Shown: positions 42,206 through 52,047, counted from the first letter of the stretch. The stretch: 64,000 nt of DNA from Brevibacillus antibioticus (GCF_005217615.1 NZ_SZNK01000001.1:370001-434000), one strand, 5' to 3'. The notes: generated by a model not told the origin, from the letters alone. Program-made: numbers and translations.

Positions 42206-43744
42206 TTAGCTTTTGGCCGTTTTGGTCACTAACCAGGTGCAGGCAGTCTTATTTGTCGTAGTCGCAATCCATTCACAGGGTTGATTGTTTACAGGAGTGA
42301 TCAAGCGCAGAGTATCGCCTTTGATACCGCCGTATTTGACGGAAGCGCTGGGGGCTGTTGCGACATACACAACACGTTCATTGATGGAAACAATTGGGGT
42401 AAAGGAAGAGTTTTCGGATTTGTAGCCGCTAGTGAGGGAAACAGGAACAGGGAGGTTTTTCATGGAGAGGGTTATTTTATCCGATGACTTGTGATAAAAC
42501 ATTTTTCCAGTAACCTGGCTGAAGTCGCCACCATCCACGGTGACTACCAATGGGTATGTTCCGGTGCCGTAGAGCATGATGGCGTGATCGGACCCGGAGT
42601 AACGGTTGTTTATGAGGGAGACATTTCCGCAGCGGTTCAATGAAATGTTTTGGGTCAGTCGAGGGTCAAACGAACAGTTTCTCACAGTAACTTGTCTCTC
42701 GGCGAGCACTTCCCATGGCTCCAAGCTCAAGGCATAGCCGCCGATGGAAGTCGCTGTATCATTGGCCTCGAAGCTACAGCCATCAAATACAAGCCCTACA
42801 TCTGAATAATCCACGGTGAGACCAGTACCAACCGTCTTGGTACTTCCTTGTGCGGTCGTATGCAAGACCCAGCGACAATTGCTGAATGTCATGTTTTTCA
42901 TAAAGTTCACCCGATTTTTCTGTTCAGGTGCCGTATAAAAAACCGAGGAGCTGATACAGCCTGTCATGCCAGTGAGACTGAAGCTAGCGAGCGAAACAAG
43001 ATGACTACCTTGCACGACCATTGGGGAGGACAAATCTCCTTCCAAGTCGAGCTGTTGACGGCAAGAGATATTGGTCAGGTTTACGAACATGGGTGTGGCT
43101 CCATCGTACCCTTGATTGAGCTCGACCTCAAAACGATCACATGCTACATTCGCTGCATTCAGCCGCTCTAGGCCCCCCGTTACGGTAATATCTGAGCGTG
43201 TGCGCTTGCGGTTGTCGCTGTAAAAATCGGTAATTTGCACAGTGCGAACATAGCAGTTTTTTTCCCCGGCAAAGTAAAAATGGTCAGCGACTCCATCCGT
43301 ACACCATACTTGTTGTAGTGCTACGTAATTGATATAGCTGCTAGGACCGCCACCACGAATGTAGAAATCGGTGCTATGCTCGTAATCGTAAGGGTCGGGT
43401 GGTAGCGGGTTTGCTCTTGCATTGGAATCGATCTTCAGGTTGGCGACCACAAAAGAATCAGCATCCCCACCCGCGGACGTAATCGAGAACAGCCAGCGCC
43501 AATCTGCGGCAGTTGAATTCGCTTTCCTTTTTATTACGGAAAAAGGACCGATTCCCTGCATCACTAGGCTTTTTCCTGCTCCTAGGATGACCTCCAGTCT
43601 GTTTGGCTCAATGATATAGGTGCCAGCAGGGAAAAATAATGGAATTTGCAGGTTCAGAGCAGCAGTCAATGCAGTCTGGATTGCTTGGGTATCGTCGGTC
43701 ACTCCATCCCCCTTTGCTCCGTACGTTTTTACATCAATCCACAT
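42206..43744 (-). CDS. Right-handed beta-helix protein (Pectate_lyase_3 type)
   Basis: The 512-residue protein opens MWIDVKTYGAKGDGVTDDTQAI, the exact start pattern of pectate-lyase-3/polygalacturonase-like proteins and phage tailspikes. It is followed by PLFFPAGTYII and a long series of short strands (VTVRNCSFDPRL, VSLINNRYSGSDHAI) typical of a right-handed parallel beta helix. There is no signal peptide. Given its place next to a polysaccharide operon, it may cut or modify a polymer, but no catalytic residues can be assigned with confidence. The ATG follows GGAGGGG by about 12 nt. It reads divergently from the operon. Confidence 0.82.
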   Translation of the reverse strand: MWIDVKTYGAKGDGVTDDTQAIQTALTAALNLQIPLFFPAGTYIIEPNRLEVILGAGKSLVMQGIGPFSVIKRKANSTAADWRWLFSITSAGGDADSFVVANLKIDSNARANPLPPDPYDYEHSTDFYIRGGGPSSYINYVALQQVWCTDGVADHFYFAGEKNCYVRTVQITDFYSDNRKRTRSDITVTGGLERLNAANVACDRFEVELNQGYDGATPMFVNLTNISCRQQLDLEGDLSSPMVVQGSHLVSLASFSLTGMTGCISSSVFYTAPEQKNRVNFMKNMTFSNCRWVLHTTAQGSTKTVGTGLTVDYSDVGLVFDGCSFEANDTATSIGGYALSLEPWEVLAERQVTVRNCSFDPRLTQNISLNRCGNVSLINNRYSGSDHAIMLYGTGTYPLVVTVDGGDFSQVTGKMFYHKSSDKITLSMKNLPVPVSLTSGYKSENSSFTPIVSINERVVYVATAPSASVKYGGIKGDTLRLITPVNNQPCEWIATTTNKTACTWLVTKTAKS

Positions 43745-43800
43745 AAAAGCATTCCCCTCCAAAAAATGGGTAGACAAGATTGTCTTCTTTTCATTTCATT

Positions 43801-43871
43801 CAACCATTTCTCAAATGTTGACAACCATTTAGTAAAAAGGGCATGGACTCCATAAAAATGTGTTCCATAAA
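43801..43871 (+). promoter_or_regulatory. Putative control region of the polysaccharide operon
   Basis: CAACCATTT occurs twice exactly 21 bp apart (43801-43809 and 43822-43830, two helical turns). TTGACA (43818-43823) overlaps the second copy, and TCCATAAA occurs twice 15 bp apart (43849 and 43864). No good -10 lies 17 bp after TTGACA, so the promoter may need an activator. The leader to the first gene is about 70-100 nt. Confidence 0.45.
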
Positions 43872-43936
43872 CTTTGGGCAACGACTGGCATATTTGTCCT
43901 AGAACCTCCGTATGAATAAGCAAAGAGGTGGATAGT

Positions 43937-44920
43937 ATGTCGATTTTGGTGACAGGTGCAGCTGGATTTATCGGTTTTCATGTAGCACGACGGCTTTTGG
44001 AACAAGGACAGACGGTGTGGGGGGTAGATAATTGCAATGAGTATTACGACCCGGTCTTGAAGAGTAACCGACTGGAAATTCTCCAAGCGTATCCATTATT
44101 TCGTTTTGTCAAAGCGGATATTGCAGATCAGAGCAAAATGGACGAGTTGTTCCGAGAAATGGAGCCGGAGACTGTCATTCACTTGGCCGCTCAGGCGGGC
44201 GTCAGGTACAGTCTGGAAAATCCTCATGCCTATACGACTTCCAATATCACCGGGTTTCTAAACATTTTGGAAGGATGCCGATGGTCGAGGGTCAAGCATT
44301 TGCTCTACGCATCCTCTAGCTCCGTCTACGGAGGGAATACAAAGCTACCCTTTGCGGAGTATGATCCCGTAGATGAGCCGGTCAGCTTGTACGCAGCGAC
44401 AAAAAAAGCCAATGAACTGATGGCCTATACCTATAGTCATTTATACGGCTTGCCTGCGACGGGACTTCGCTTCTTTACGGTGTATGGTCCGTGGGGCCGA
44501 CCCGATATGGCGCTTTATACGTTTACCAAGGCGATTTTGTCGGGAGAGCCTGTCCGCATTTTCAACTATGGCAACATGACGAGGGACTTTACGTATGTGG
44601 ACGATATCGTCGAAGGGATGTTGCGACTGATGAATCGAATCCCCCAAAGGGAGGGGAGTAAGGCGCCGAATGAGGTCTTCAACATCGGGAATCACCAGCC
44701 AATCGATTTACTTACGTTTCTGACGATCTTGGAAGAGAAGCTGGGGAAAAAGGCAGTTCGCGACTATTTGCCCATCCAGCCGGGGGATGTTCCTGCTACC
44801 TATGCGTCAGTGGAAGCTCTGTATGAGGCGACGGGCTTTCGCCCAAAAACACCAGTCGATGTGGGGATATCTCGCTTCGTAGACTGGTACGTCAGCTATT
44901 ATGGTGTGGCTCATGCGTAA
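43937..44920 (+). CDS. UDP-uronic acid 4-epimerase (CapI type)
   Basis: The 327-residue extended SDR enzyme has the NAD loop VTGAAGFIG, the catalytic Y-x3-K in LYAATKKANE, and the segment GPWGRPDMALYTFTKAIL, characteristic of UDP-glucuronate and UDP-N-acetylglucosaminuronate 4-epimerases. It opens the polysaccharide operon. With the nucleotide-sugar dehydrogenase that follows, it should supply the galacto-configured uronic acid donor. The start ATG lies 8 nt after AGAGGTG; a GTG three codons earlier is less likely. The stop overlaps the next gene by 8 nt. Confidence 0.9.
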   Translation: MSILVTGAAGFIGFHVARRLLEQGQTVWGVDNCNEYYDPVLKSNRLEILQAYPLFRFVKADIADQSKMDELFREMEPETVIHLAAQAGVRYSLENPHAYTTSNITGFLNILEGCRWSRVKHLLYASSSSVYGGNTKLPFAEYDPVDEPVSLYAATKKANELMAYTYSHLYGLPATGLRFFTVYGPWGRPDMALYTFTKAILSGEPVRIFNYGNMTRDFTYVDDIVEGMLRLMNRIPQREGSKAPNEVFNIGNHQPIDLLTFLTILEEKLGKKAVRDYLPIQPGDVPATYASVEALYEATGFRPKTPVDVGISRFVDWYVSYYGVAHA

Positions 44921-46193
44921 AAAAGTGGGAGTAGTAGGTCTTGGATATGTAGGACTGCCTGTCGCGATTGCTTTTGGGCAAGTGCTTCCAGTGGTGGGTT
45001 TTGACATAGACATAAGACGCATACGCAGTCTGGAGAGCGGGATGGACGAAACCGGTGAGATGACTACAGATGAGCTGGAGCGAGCCAACATCACGTATAC
45101 AGATGACCCTGCAAGTCTCGCGGCGTGCGATTTTATCATCATAACGGTACCCACTCCTGTCGATTCTGCAAAACGGCCCGATATGCAGGCACTCATTCTC
45201 GCGTCCAAAAGCGTTGGGCAACACCTGACTTCAGGGACCGTCGTCGTCTATGAATCGACAGTCTATCCAGGGGCAACAGAAGAAATTTGTATTCCTGTAT
45301 TGGAACAAGCGTCTGGAAAGCTGGCGGGGATTGATTTTTTCGTCGGCTACTCACCTGAACGAATTAATCCGGGGGATCGGGAACGAAGATTGTCTCAGAT
45401 CGTCAAGGTCGTGTCAGGGCAAGATCGCCAGACGTGTGAAACGATTGCCGAGATGTACGGGTTGATTGTAGAAGCAGGTATTCACAAAGCACCCTCGATT
45501 CAGGTGGCTGAGGCAGCTAAAGTGATTGAGAACACGCAACGCGACATCAACATCGCCTTGATCAATGAGCTCTCGATTATTTTTGACCGCTTGGGTATTT
45601 CTACGACAGATGTTCTCCAAGCCGCTCGGACCAAGTGGAACTTCCTTCCGTTCTCTCCAGGACTCGTCGGTGGTCATTGTATTGGCGTCGATCCGTACTA
45701 TTTGACATACAAAGCGGAGAGTGTTGGTTATCATCCGCAGGTCATACTGGCTGGACGACGGATCAATGACGGAATGGGCAAGTTCGTCGCGACTTCACTC
45801 GTGAAGCAAATGATCTGGCAAAACATTGCGATTCAAGGCTCGCGAATTACGATCTTGGGCATCACCTTTAAAGAAAACGTATCGGATATTCGCAATAGTC
45901 GGGTCATCGACATTGTTCAGGAACTAAAGGAGTTCGGAGTAGAGGTCCAAGTGACAGATGAATTGGCTTGTCCAGAGCGGACGAGAGAGGAATACGGCAT
46001 TCAACTGCGAGAGTGGGAAGACCTGCAGCCTGCCCACGGAATCGTATTGGCCGTACCTCATGAGCGATATTTGCATCTGGGATGGGAGGAGCTTGGTGGA
46101 CTCTTGTATCAGGGGCAAGGTGTCATCGCAGATGTGAAAAGCGTGCTCAATCGCGAAACATGCCCGGCAGAAATTAGCCTGTGGCGTTTATGA
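44913..46193 (+). CDS. Nucleotide-sugar 6-dehydrogenase (TviB/WbpA type)
   Basis: The 426-residue enzyme oxidises a UDP-sugar at C6 to the uronic acid with NAD+. N-terminal VGLGYVGLP is the NAD site. The active-site segment GGHCIGVDPYYLTYKAES identifies the UDP-N-acetylhexosamine dehydrogenase branch (WbpA, TviB), rather than UDP-glucose dehydrogenase, which has GGSCFPKD. The likely product is therefore UDP-GlcNAcA or GalNAcA. The start is the ATG inside the preceding gene's last codons; another ATG four codons earlier is possible. The ribosome site is weak, so translation is probably coupled. Confidence 0.9.
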   Translation: MRKKVGVVGLGYVGLPVAIAFGQVLPVVGFDIDIRRIRSLESGMDETGEMTTDELERANITYTDDPASLAACDFIIITVPTPVDSAKRPDMQALILASKSVGQHLTSGTVVVYESTVYPGATEEICIPVLEQASGKLAGIDFFVGYSPERINPGDRERRLSQIVKVVSGQDRQTCETIAEMYGLIVEAGIHKAPSIQVAEAAKVIENTQRDINIALINELSIIFDRLGISTTDVLQAARTKWNFLPFSPGLVGGHCIGVDPYYLTYKAESVGYHPQVILAGRRINDGMGKFVATSLVKQMIWQNIAIQGSRITILGITFKENVSDIRNSRVIDIVQELKEFGVEVQVTDELACPERTREEYGIQLREWEDLQPAHGIVLAVPHERYLHLGWEELGGLLYQGQGVIADVKSVLNRETCPAEISLWRL

Positions 46194-46233
46194 TGACCAT
46201 TCTTTGAATAACGATCACCTGGAGCGGATGAAT

Positions 46234-48129
46234 ATGAGCTACCGGAAGAGAAGATTCTGGTTAAGCTTATCGGACGCAGGAATTATTAGCTTGGCTGTCT
46301 GGTTGGCCTGCCTGGTTCGATTTGATTTTTCTTTCACGGAGATAAGCGACTATCAACCTATGTATTTAATGATCGGCCACGTACTGTTCGTCGTGACAGG
46401 CATGCACTTTGCTCAGCTCTATCGACCTGTTTTTCGCTATGTTAGTGTTCGCGAACTGGTCTCGATCATTTTTGCCACGAGCTTTTCCGTTTTGGCTCTC
46501 TACCTGGTATTAAAAATGACGTACCTGCTTGGTTGGTCCGTCCGATTTCCCACCTCACTCTTTCTCATGACACTAGCCTTTGTTTTACTCGGGATCACTG
46601 GCTCCCGGTTTGTATGGAAGTGGTGGTATGAAGAGCGAGAGAAAAGAACGCAGGATCGCAGGCGCACATTAATTATCGGGGCGGGTAGCGCAGGTGTACT
46701 CGTAGCCAGAGAGATGAAAACCTCTCCTTTGTCGGAGCTGCGTCCAGTAGCCTTTATCGATGATGAGCCTGGTAAACAAAATTTGCGCGTGTACGGCCTG
46801 CCAGTTGTAGGGAATCGGGCTGACATTGCCCGTGTCGTTCAACGACTTTCCATATCAGACATCGTGATTGCCATGCCATCTGCTTCCCGGCAGACGATTA
46901 AGGAGATTTTCGATATTTGCAAAACGACGAGAGCGAGCGTCAAAATTTTGCCGCACGTAGCAGACATCATCAATGGAAAAATCACGATGAACATGATTCG
47001 GGATGTAGCGTTGGAGGATTTATTGGGAAGGGAGCCTGTTTCTGTCAATCTGGAAGAGATTACGGGGTATTTGCGGCAGCAAGTCGTACTTGTGACAGGA
47101 GCGGGTGGCTCGATCGGGTCCGAGCTTTGCAGACAAATAGCTAGATTTTGCCCGAGGAAACTTCTTCTCTTGGGGAACGAAGAGAACGGCATTTTTGAAA
47201 TGGGCCTGGAGCTCTCGCGGTTGTTTCCTGAGCAGGAGACGGTCAGCTTGATTGCAGATATTCGTGACAGACAAAGAATTGCTTCGATTATGCATGAATA
47301 TCGTCCCGCCGTTGTTTTTCATGCGGCAGCCCACAAGCATGTGCCGTTGATGGAGAACAACCCGTGTGAGGCATTAAAAAATAACATTCTGGGTACGAAA
47401 AACGTTGCGGAATGCGCGATGGAAACCAGCGTCTCTCATTTCATCCTGATCTCAACGGACAAGGCAGTGAATCCAACCAGTGTGATGGGTGCCACGAAAA
47501 GGATCGCTGAGCTTCTGATCCAGGGTTATAACCATTTAGGACTTACCCGGTTTGCGGCTGTTCGTTTTGGGAATGTCCTGGGGAGCAGGGGGAGTGTCGT
47601 TCCTGTTTTTCTCAATCAAATCCGGGCAGGTGGACCGATTACCATTACGCATCCAGATATGGAGAGATTTTTTATGACCATTCCTGAGGCTGCCCAGCTC
47701 GTCATCCAGGCGGGAGCACTCGCTCAGGGAGGAGAGATATTCATTCTCGATATGGGGAAACCGGTCAAAATTGTCGATATGGCCCTCGACTTGATTCGCT
47801 TGGCAGGCTTGGAGCCCGGGAAGGATATTCCGGTCGTATTCACGGGGGTTCGTTCGGGTGAGAAGCTGTATGAAGAAATTTTGACGGCGGAAGAAGGCTT
47901 GTCGTCTACTTGCCATAATCGCATCTTCATTGGGAAGCCGCTCGAATTTTCCTGGACTGAGCTCTTGGCAGGGATCGCCCGGTTGGAGCAAATTGCAGAC
48001 AAGGGAGCGACGCTGGAGGACAAACAATCCATCATCGAGATTTTGCAAGGGATCGTCCCAGGCTATCAATCCACTTCTTACGTGAAGGAAGAGTCTACCC
48101 CAGTCCCTTATCCAGTGGCGATCGGATGA
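46234..48129 (+). CDS. Membrane-bound UDP-GlcNAc 4,6-dehydratase (WbpM/CapD family)
   Basis: The 631-residue protein has four N-terminal membrane helices (about 10-120), a CoA-binding-like Rossmann domain (about 140-250, LIIGAGSAGVLVA), and an SDR dehydratase domain with VTGAGGSIGSELCRQI. Its active-site TDKAVNPTSVMGATKR has Met in place of the usual Tyr, a hallmark of WbpM-type enzymes. The product, a 4-keto-6-deoxy-UDP-sugar, can be aminated by the DegT aminotransferase further along the operon. GGAG lies 9 nt before the ATG; a TTG start 10 codons earlier is weaker. Confidence 0.92.
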   Translation: MSYRKRRFWLSLSDAGIISLAVWLACLVRFDFSFTEISDYQPMYLMIGHVLFVVTGMHFAQLYRPVFRYVSVRELVSIIFATSFSVLALYLVLKMTYLLGWSVRFPTSLFLMTLAFVLLGITGSRFVWKWWYEEREKRTQDRRRTLIIGAGSAGVLVAREMKTSPLSELRPVAFIDDEPGKQNLRVYGLPVVGNRADIARVVQRLSISDIVIAMPSASRQTIKEIFDICKTTRASVKILPHVADIINGKITMNMIRDVALEDLLGREPVSVNLEEITGYLRQQVVLVTGAGGSIGSELCRQIARFCPRKLLLLGNEENGIFEMGLELSRLFPEQETVSLIADIRDRQRIASIMHEYRPAVVFHAAAHKHVPLMENNPCEALKNNILGTKNVAECAMETSVSHFILISTDKAVNPTSVMGATKRIAELLIQGYNHLGLTRFAAVRFGNVLGSRGSVVPVFLNQIRAGGPITITHPDMERFFMTIPEAAQLVIQAGALAQGGEIFILDMGKPVKIVDMALDLIRLAGLEPGKDIPVVFTGVRSGEKLYEEILTAEEGLSSTCHNRIFIGKPLEFSWTELLAGIARLEQIADKGATLEDKQSIIEILQGIVPGYQSTSYVKEESTPVPYPVAIG

Positions 48130-49211
48130 GCGTCAGCAAATGGAAGGAAAAGATCGCCACGTTAAAGTGGAAGCGGCTGCTGGCATGGGGAGGATTGATT
48201 TGTCTCATCAGCTTGAGTGGTTATGGTGTGTACATCTATCTGTCGGTAAAAGAAACGGCCAGCAAAATGTACCTCGATATTCGCACGAAATCTGTCGAGA
48301 TACCTGTAGCGACGAAACCAGCAACTGTGAGGCAATCGCTGACCGTGAATTCCTCAGAAGCAACTACACCGCCTGCGGCACAAGTAGAGAACTCCGCTAT
48401 CTTGCCCAAAGAACCGATCACCCTGCTGCTTCTTGGCGTTGATGAACGAGAGAATGACAAGGGACGCTCAGATGTCATCCTCGTACTCTCCGTCAACCCG
48501 AAAACGAAATCCGCGTTGCTCATCAGCATACCTCGTGATACGCGAACAGCTATCGCTCACAAAGGTACCCAGGATAAGATCAATCACGCCTATGCATTCG
48601 GCGGCGTGCAGCAGGCAGTAGACACCGTCGAGCAGTTTCTCCAATTTCCCATTGATTACGTGGTGACCGCGAATATGGAAGGATTCTCAGGTGTGATCGA
48701 TGCGCTGGGTGGCGTGGAAGTTAACAACAAGCTTGCCTTTACTTATGCCGATTACACCTTTCCAGTAGGTCCCATCCAGTTAGACGGGAAACAAGCCTTG
48801 GTCTACGCTCGCATGCGTTACGAAGATCCGAGAGGCGACCTCGGGCGCAACGAAAGACAGCAGGAAATCATCAAGGCATTGCTGGACAAAGGGGTAACCC
48901 TTGCCGCGCCTACCCGATTGAATAACGTCCTTGCGACGCTGGAGAAATACGTGAAAACGAACATGACCTTTGATGTGATGAAACAGCTTGCCCTAAGCTA
49001 TAGCACGGCAGTTACCTCGGTCGAGACGATTCGTTTGGAAGGAAAGGGTCAAATGATCAACGGAATCTACTACTATATCGTCAGCCCGCAAGAGCGTGAG
49101 AGGTTGACTGAGAGTCTTTCAACCTTTCAAAAACAAATCGAACCTCCCGTACAATTGCCGAAAGAAGGAAGTGACAGCATGGCGGGGCAAAGGGGGAAGC
49201 AGGATGAATGA
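48126..49211 (+). CDS. LytR-CpsA-Psr (LCP) family protein
   Basis: The 361-residue protein has one membrane helix (about 18-38) and then an extracytoplasmic LCP domain (about 95-250). Conserved pieces are LLLGVDEREND, SDVILVLSVNPKTK, ISIPRDTRTAI and ALVYARMRYEDPRGDLGRNERQQ, holding the Arg/Asp residues that bind the pyrophosphate lipid. LCP enzymes attach finished polymers to peptidoglycan, so this cluster probably makes a wall-linked capsule. The ATG overlaps the previous stop (ATGA), and the end overlaps the Wzz gene. Confidence 0.93.
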   Translation: MSVSKWKEKIATLKWKRLLAWGGLICLISLSGYGVYIYLSVKETASKMYLDIRTKSVEIPVATKPATVRQSLTVNSSEATTPPAAQVENSAILPKEPITLLLLGVDERENDKGRSDVILVLSVNPKTKSALLISIPRDTRTAIAHKGTQDKINHAYAFGGVQQAVDTVEQFLQFPIDYVVTANMEGFSGVIDALGGVEVNNKLAFTYADYTFPVGPIQLDGKQALVYARMRYEDPRGDLGRNERQQEIIKALLDKGVTLAAPTRLNNVLATLEKYVKTNMTFDVMKQLALSYSTAVTSVETIRLEGKGQMINGIYYYIVSPQERERLTESLSTFQKQIEPPVQLPKEGSDSMAGQRGKQDE

Positions 49212-49956
49212 GGAGCTTAATCTTCGTGAAATACTCCTGGTGCTGTTGAAGCGATGGAAGCTGATCCTTTTGATTACCTCTTTGTGCACCATCGGAACAG
49301 CGCTCGTGAGCTTCTATTTACTGACACCGATTTATCAGGCGAAGACGGAAATATTAGTGAATCGCTCGCTGGATTCCACCGTAGAGAGCATGCTATCCGT
49401 CGCGGAAATTGATTCTAATCTGAAATTAATTGAGACCTATCGCGTGATTATTGAAAGTCCGCGGGTGATGGAGCGTGTGCTCGAAGTGATCGGGGCGGGC
49501 GCTACGATGGAGGATCTGCTGCTTCAAACAAAGGTAGAGCCAGTCAAGGACTCGCAGGTCATTTCCATTACGGTAGAAGACCCGGATCAGGGCAGAGCTG
49601 TGCTCATCGCCAATACAATCGCGAAGACCTTTCAGGAAGAAGTCGTCAAAATGCTCAGCATGAACAACGTGCACATTTTGGCGGAAGCAAGAAACAATCC
49701 GGCGGCCATTCCAGTGAGCCCAAAACCGATCCTCAATTCGGTGATCGCCTTTGTCCTCGGGTTGGCAACGTCTATGGTCGTCGTCTTCTTGCTTGTGCAG
49801 ATGGATACCCGACTTCAATCGGAAAAAGAAGTGGAGGAGTATTTAGGCTTACCTGTACTGGCAACGATTGCAGTGATTGACAAAAAAACACGGAAGGGAT
49901 TTCGCCAGCCCAAGGTGGAGGAAGAGAGGAATGAGTATGAGAAGGCAGAAGCCTGA
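49204..49956 (+). CDS. Polysaccharide co-polymerase (Wzz/CapA type)
   Basis: The 250-residue protein has two membrane helices: about 21-43 (WKLILLITSLCTIGTALV) and about 180-202, with an external helical domain between. Before the second helix is the proline-rich AAIPVSPKPILN motif of chain-length regulators. It controls polymer length and activates the tyrosine kinase encoded next, which is a separate protein as is usual in Firmicutes. The start is the ATG 8 nt after AGGGGG; it overlaps the LCP stop. Confidence 0.9.
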   Translation: MNEELNLREILLVLLKRWKLILLITSLCTIGTALVSFYLLTPIYQAKTEILVNRSLDSTVESMLSVAEIDSNLKLIETYRVIIESPRVMERVLEVIGAGATMEDLLLQTKVEPVKDSQVISITVEDPDQGRAVLIANTIAKTFQEEVVKMLSMNNVHILAEARNNPAAIPVSPKPILNSVIAFVLGLATSMVVVFLLVQMDTRLQSEKEVEEYLGLPVLATIAVIDKKTRKGFRQPKVEEERNEYEKAEA

Positions 49957-50626
49957 TGATCGTTACCAAAAGCTGATCGCCCATTGGGAGCCGCTGTCTC
50001 CGCTGGTAGAGGGCTACCGTACCCTTCGCTTAAACATTCAGTTTTCCATGGGCGACAAGCTGATGCAAACGATATTAGTCACCAGTCCAGGGGCTTCTGA
50101 GGGAAAAACGATCACTGCTGCCAACCTGTCCTTGATGATGGCAAAGGATCACAAGAAAACGGTGCTGCTTGATTTTGACTTGCGCAATCCGCGGGTACAT
50201 TTCACCTTTGATATGCCGAATCTGTACGGGATCAGTTCATACTTTTCGGATATGTGCCAGATTGCCGATATTATTCAACCGTCTGGGGTTTCAGAGCTGT
50301 CGATTATTACGGCAGGGCCGATCCCGCATACGCCAGCGGAAATGCTCGGGACGCCACGGCTCTTGGAATTGATGGCATACTTGCGCCACAACTATGAGTT
50401 TGTGATCGTCGACAGTCCGCCACTAATCGTAAGCGACGCAATGGTGCTGGCACGGGAAATGGACGGCTGTGTCATGGTCGTGGATGCAAGCAAGACGAAG
50501 CGGGATTCTGCTGTCAAAGCGGTAGACCAGTTAAAAGCGGCAGGAGCCAATCTGCTTGGTGTTGTTCTCAACAACAAAAAGGTAGGGAAGAGAGAAGGCT
50601 ACTACGGATATGGGTACAACGCATAG
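49931..50626 (+). CDS. BY-type tyrosine kinase (CapB/CpsD)
   Basis: The 231-residue cytoplasmic kinase has Walker A SPGASEGKT (52-60), Walker A' LLDFDLRNPR and Walker B FVIVDSPP. The C-terminus ends in a tyrosine cluster (EGYYGYGYNA) that would be autophosphorylated, and the N-terminal EGYRTLRLNIQF is the family's oligomer/activator-binding segment. With the Wzz-like partner it forms the switch that paces polymer assembly. The gene overlaps the Wzz gene by 26 nt; a second ATG two codons later is equally plausible as start. Confidence 0.93.
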   Translation: MSMRRQKPDDRYQKLIAHWEPLSPLVEGYRTLRLNIQFSMGDKLMQTILVTSPGASEGKTITAANLSLMMAKDHKKTVLLDFDLRNPRVHFTFDMPNLYGISSYFSDMCQIADIIQPSGVSELSIITAGPIPHTPAEMLGTPRLLELMAYLRHNYEFVIVDSPPLIVSDAMVLAREMDGCVMVVDASKTKRDSAVKAVDQLKAAGANLLGVVLNNKKVGKREGYYGYGYNA

Positions 50627-50649
50627 CAGAAAGCGGGGCGTTTGTAGGC

Positions 50650-52047
50650 ATGCATGCCCTCAAATTAGCTTGGCAACGACAATGGGGCCGTCTCAATAAA
50701 GATCGAGATGTTCACGAAGTGATTCGCGGCTCGGCCTTCACGTTTTTGTTTCGGCTCCTTGGCTTCGTACTGCTCTATCTCTTGCAGTTCTACATTGCCA
50801 GAGAGTATGGAGCCGAGAGCCTGGGTATCTATTCGCTGACGATCACCCTGATGAACATCGGAATGGTGCTGGCCGTTTTGGGGACGGATACAGCCATCAT
50901 CCGCTTTCTCTCGGAGTTTCGCGCGAAAGGCTCGCTTTATCAGATTTCCGAAGTATTCAACAAAGTAGTGCTGTGGGCGACGTTGATTTCGATTGTGCTT
51001 GGGGTACTTTTGTATGTGTTCTCAGAGCAGATGTCTGCCTACGTGTTTGCAGGGGAGCTGCCAGCGGAGGCACTGCGAGTCGTCGCGTGGATGCTTCCGT
51101 TTGTGTCGCTCGCAAGGCTGTATGCTTCTGCGTTTCGGGCATTGCATCGGGTTGTCATCTCGATCACTGTCGATATCGTCGGTATGCGTTTTCTGCACTT
51201 GGCGTTTCTCTTCATCGCCATTCCTTTTTTTGAACCCAGTACGATGCTCTTGATTCAACTGCTCGCAGCTGCTGTACTCTTGAATGCTGTCTATGGGATG
51301 GTGCAGTGGTATGCGACGAGCCGAGGATTTCGTAACGGTATACAGCCGACCGCGGGAGAGCCTAGTGTTGGGCTGAGGGAAATTATTGCCGTCGCACTGC
51401 CCATGTATCTCAGTGCGTCGATGGAATTGATTATGACGTGGACAGATATGATCATGCTGGGTATTTTTACGGATGCCAAAACAGTTGGAGTATACAGTGT
51501 GGTCATTCGTCTGGCAATGGTAACGGGCTTTGCACTGATTTCCATCAATACGATCCTTTCTCCGAAGTTTTCTGAGCTGTACGCACGTAATGATATGGAC
51601 GGCTTGAAAAAGATGATTGCGTTTGCCAATCGCCTCATTTTCTTCACCTCTGCTCCTCTCAATCTGCTGGTGGCGATATTCGCCGTTCCGTTGCTCACTT
51701 TTTTTGGCGAAGAGTTTGCGAGTGAGAGCCTCGTCCTTGTGATTCTGTGCATGGGGCAGTTTGTCAATTTTTGCACAGGCAGTGTTATCCCTTTATTGAC
51801 GATGACCGGGCATCAAAAAACGGCCCGCAATATTCTTGTCTGTTCAGCTGCACTAAACATCATCGGAAACGCTTGTCTCATTCCGCTGTATGGAATTATC
51901 GGGGCTGCCATTGCTACTTCGATCAGTCTGATCTGTCGAGATCTTTGTGCTTCGTATTGGGCCTCCAAATTTTTTGGTTTTCGCACGTGGTACATCCCGT
52001 TTTTATCCGAAAAATATTCCGTCTCACTCCAGGAGACGAGGTCATGA
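50650..52047 (+). CDS. Polysaccharide flippase (Wzx type)
   Basis: The 465-residue protein has about 14 predicted transmembrane helices and the first-helix pattern GSAFTFLFRLLGFVLLYLLQ of the MOP/PST exporter family. It would flip the lipid-linked repeat unit across the membrane. The ribosome site is weak (TAGGC). The C-terminal end is hydrophilic (EKYSVSLQETRS). It lies 23 nt after the kinase gene. Confidence 0.9.
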   Translation: MHALKLAWQRQWGRLNKDRDVHEVIRGSAFTFLFRLLGFVLLYLLQFYIAREYGAESLGIYSLTITLMNIGMVLAVLGTDTAIIRFLSEFRAKGSLYQISEVFNKVVLWATLISIVLGVLLYVFSEQMSAYVFAGELPAEALRVVAWMLPFVSLARLYASAFRALHRVVISITVDIVGMRFLHLAFLFIAIPFFEPSTMLLIQLLAAAVLLNAVYGMVQWYATSRGFRNGIQPTAGEPSVGLREIIAVALPMYLSASMELIMTWTDMIMLGIFTDAKTVGVYSVVIRLAMVTGFALISINTILSPKFSELYARNDMDGLKKMIAFANRLIFFTSAPLNLLVAIFAVPLLTFFGEEFASESLVLVILCMGQFVNFCTGSVIPLLTMTGHQKTARNILVCSAALNIIGNACLIPLYGIIGAAIATSISLICRDLCASYWASKFFGFRTWYIPFLSEKYSVSLQETRS

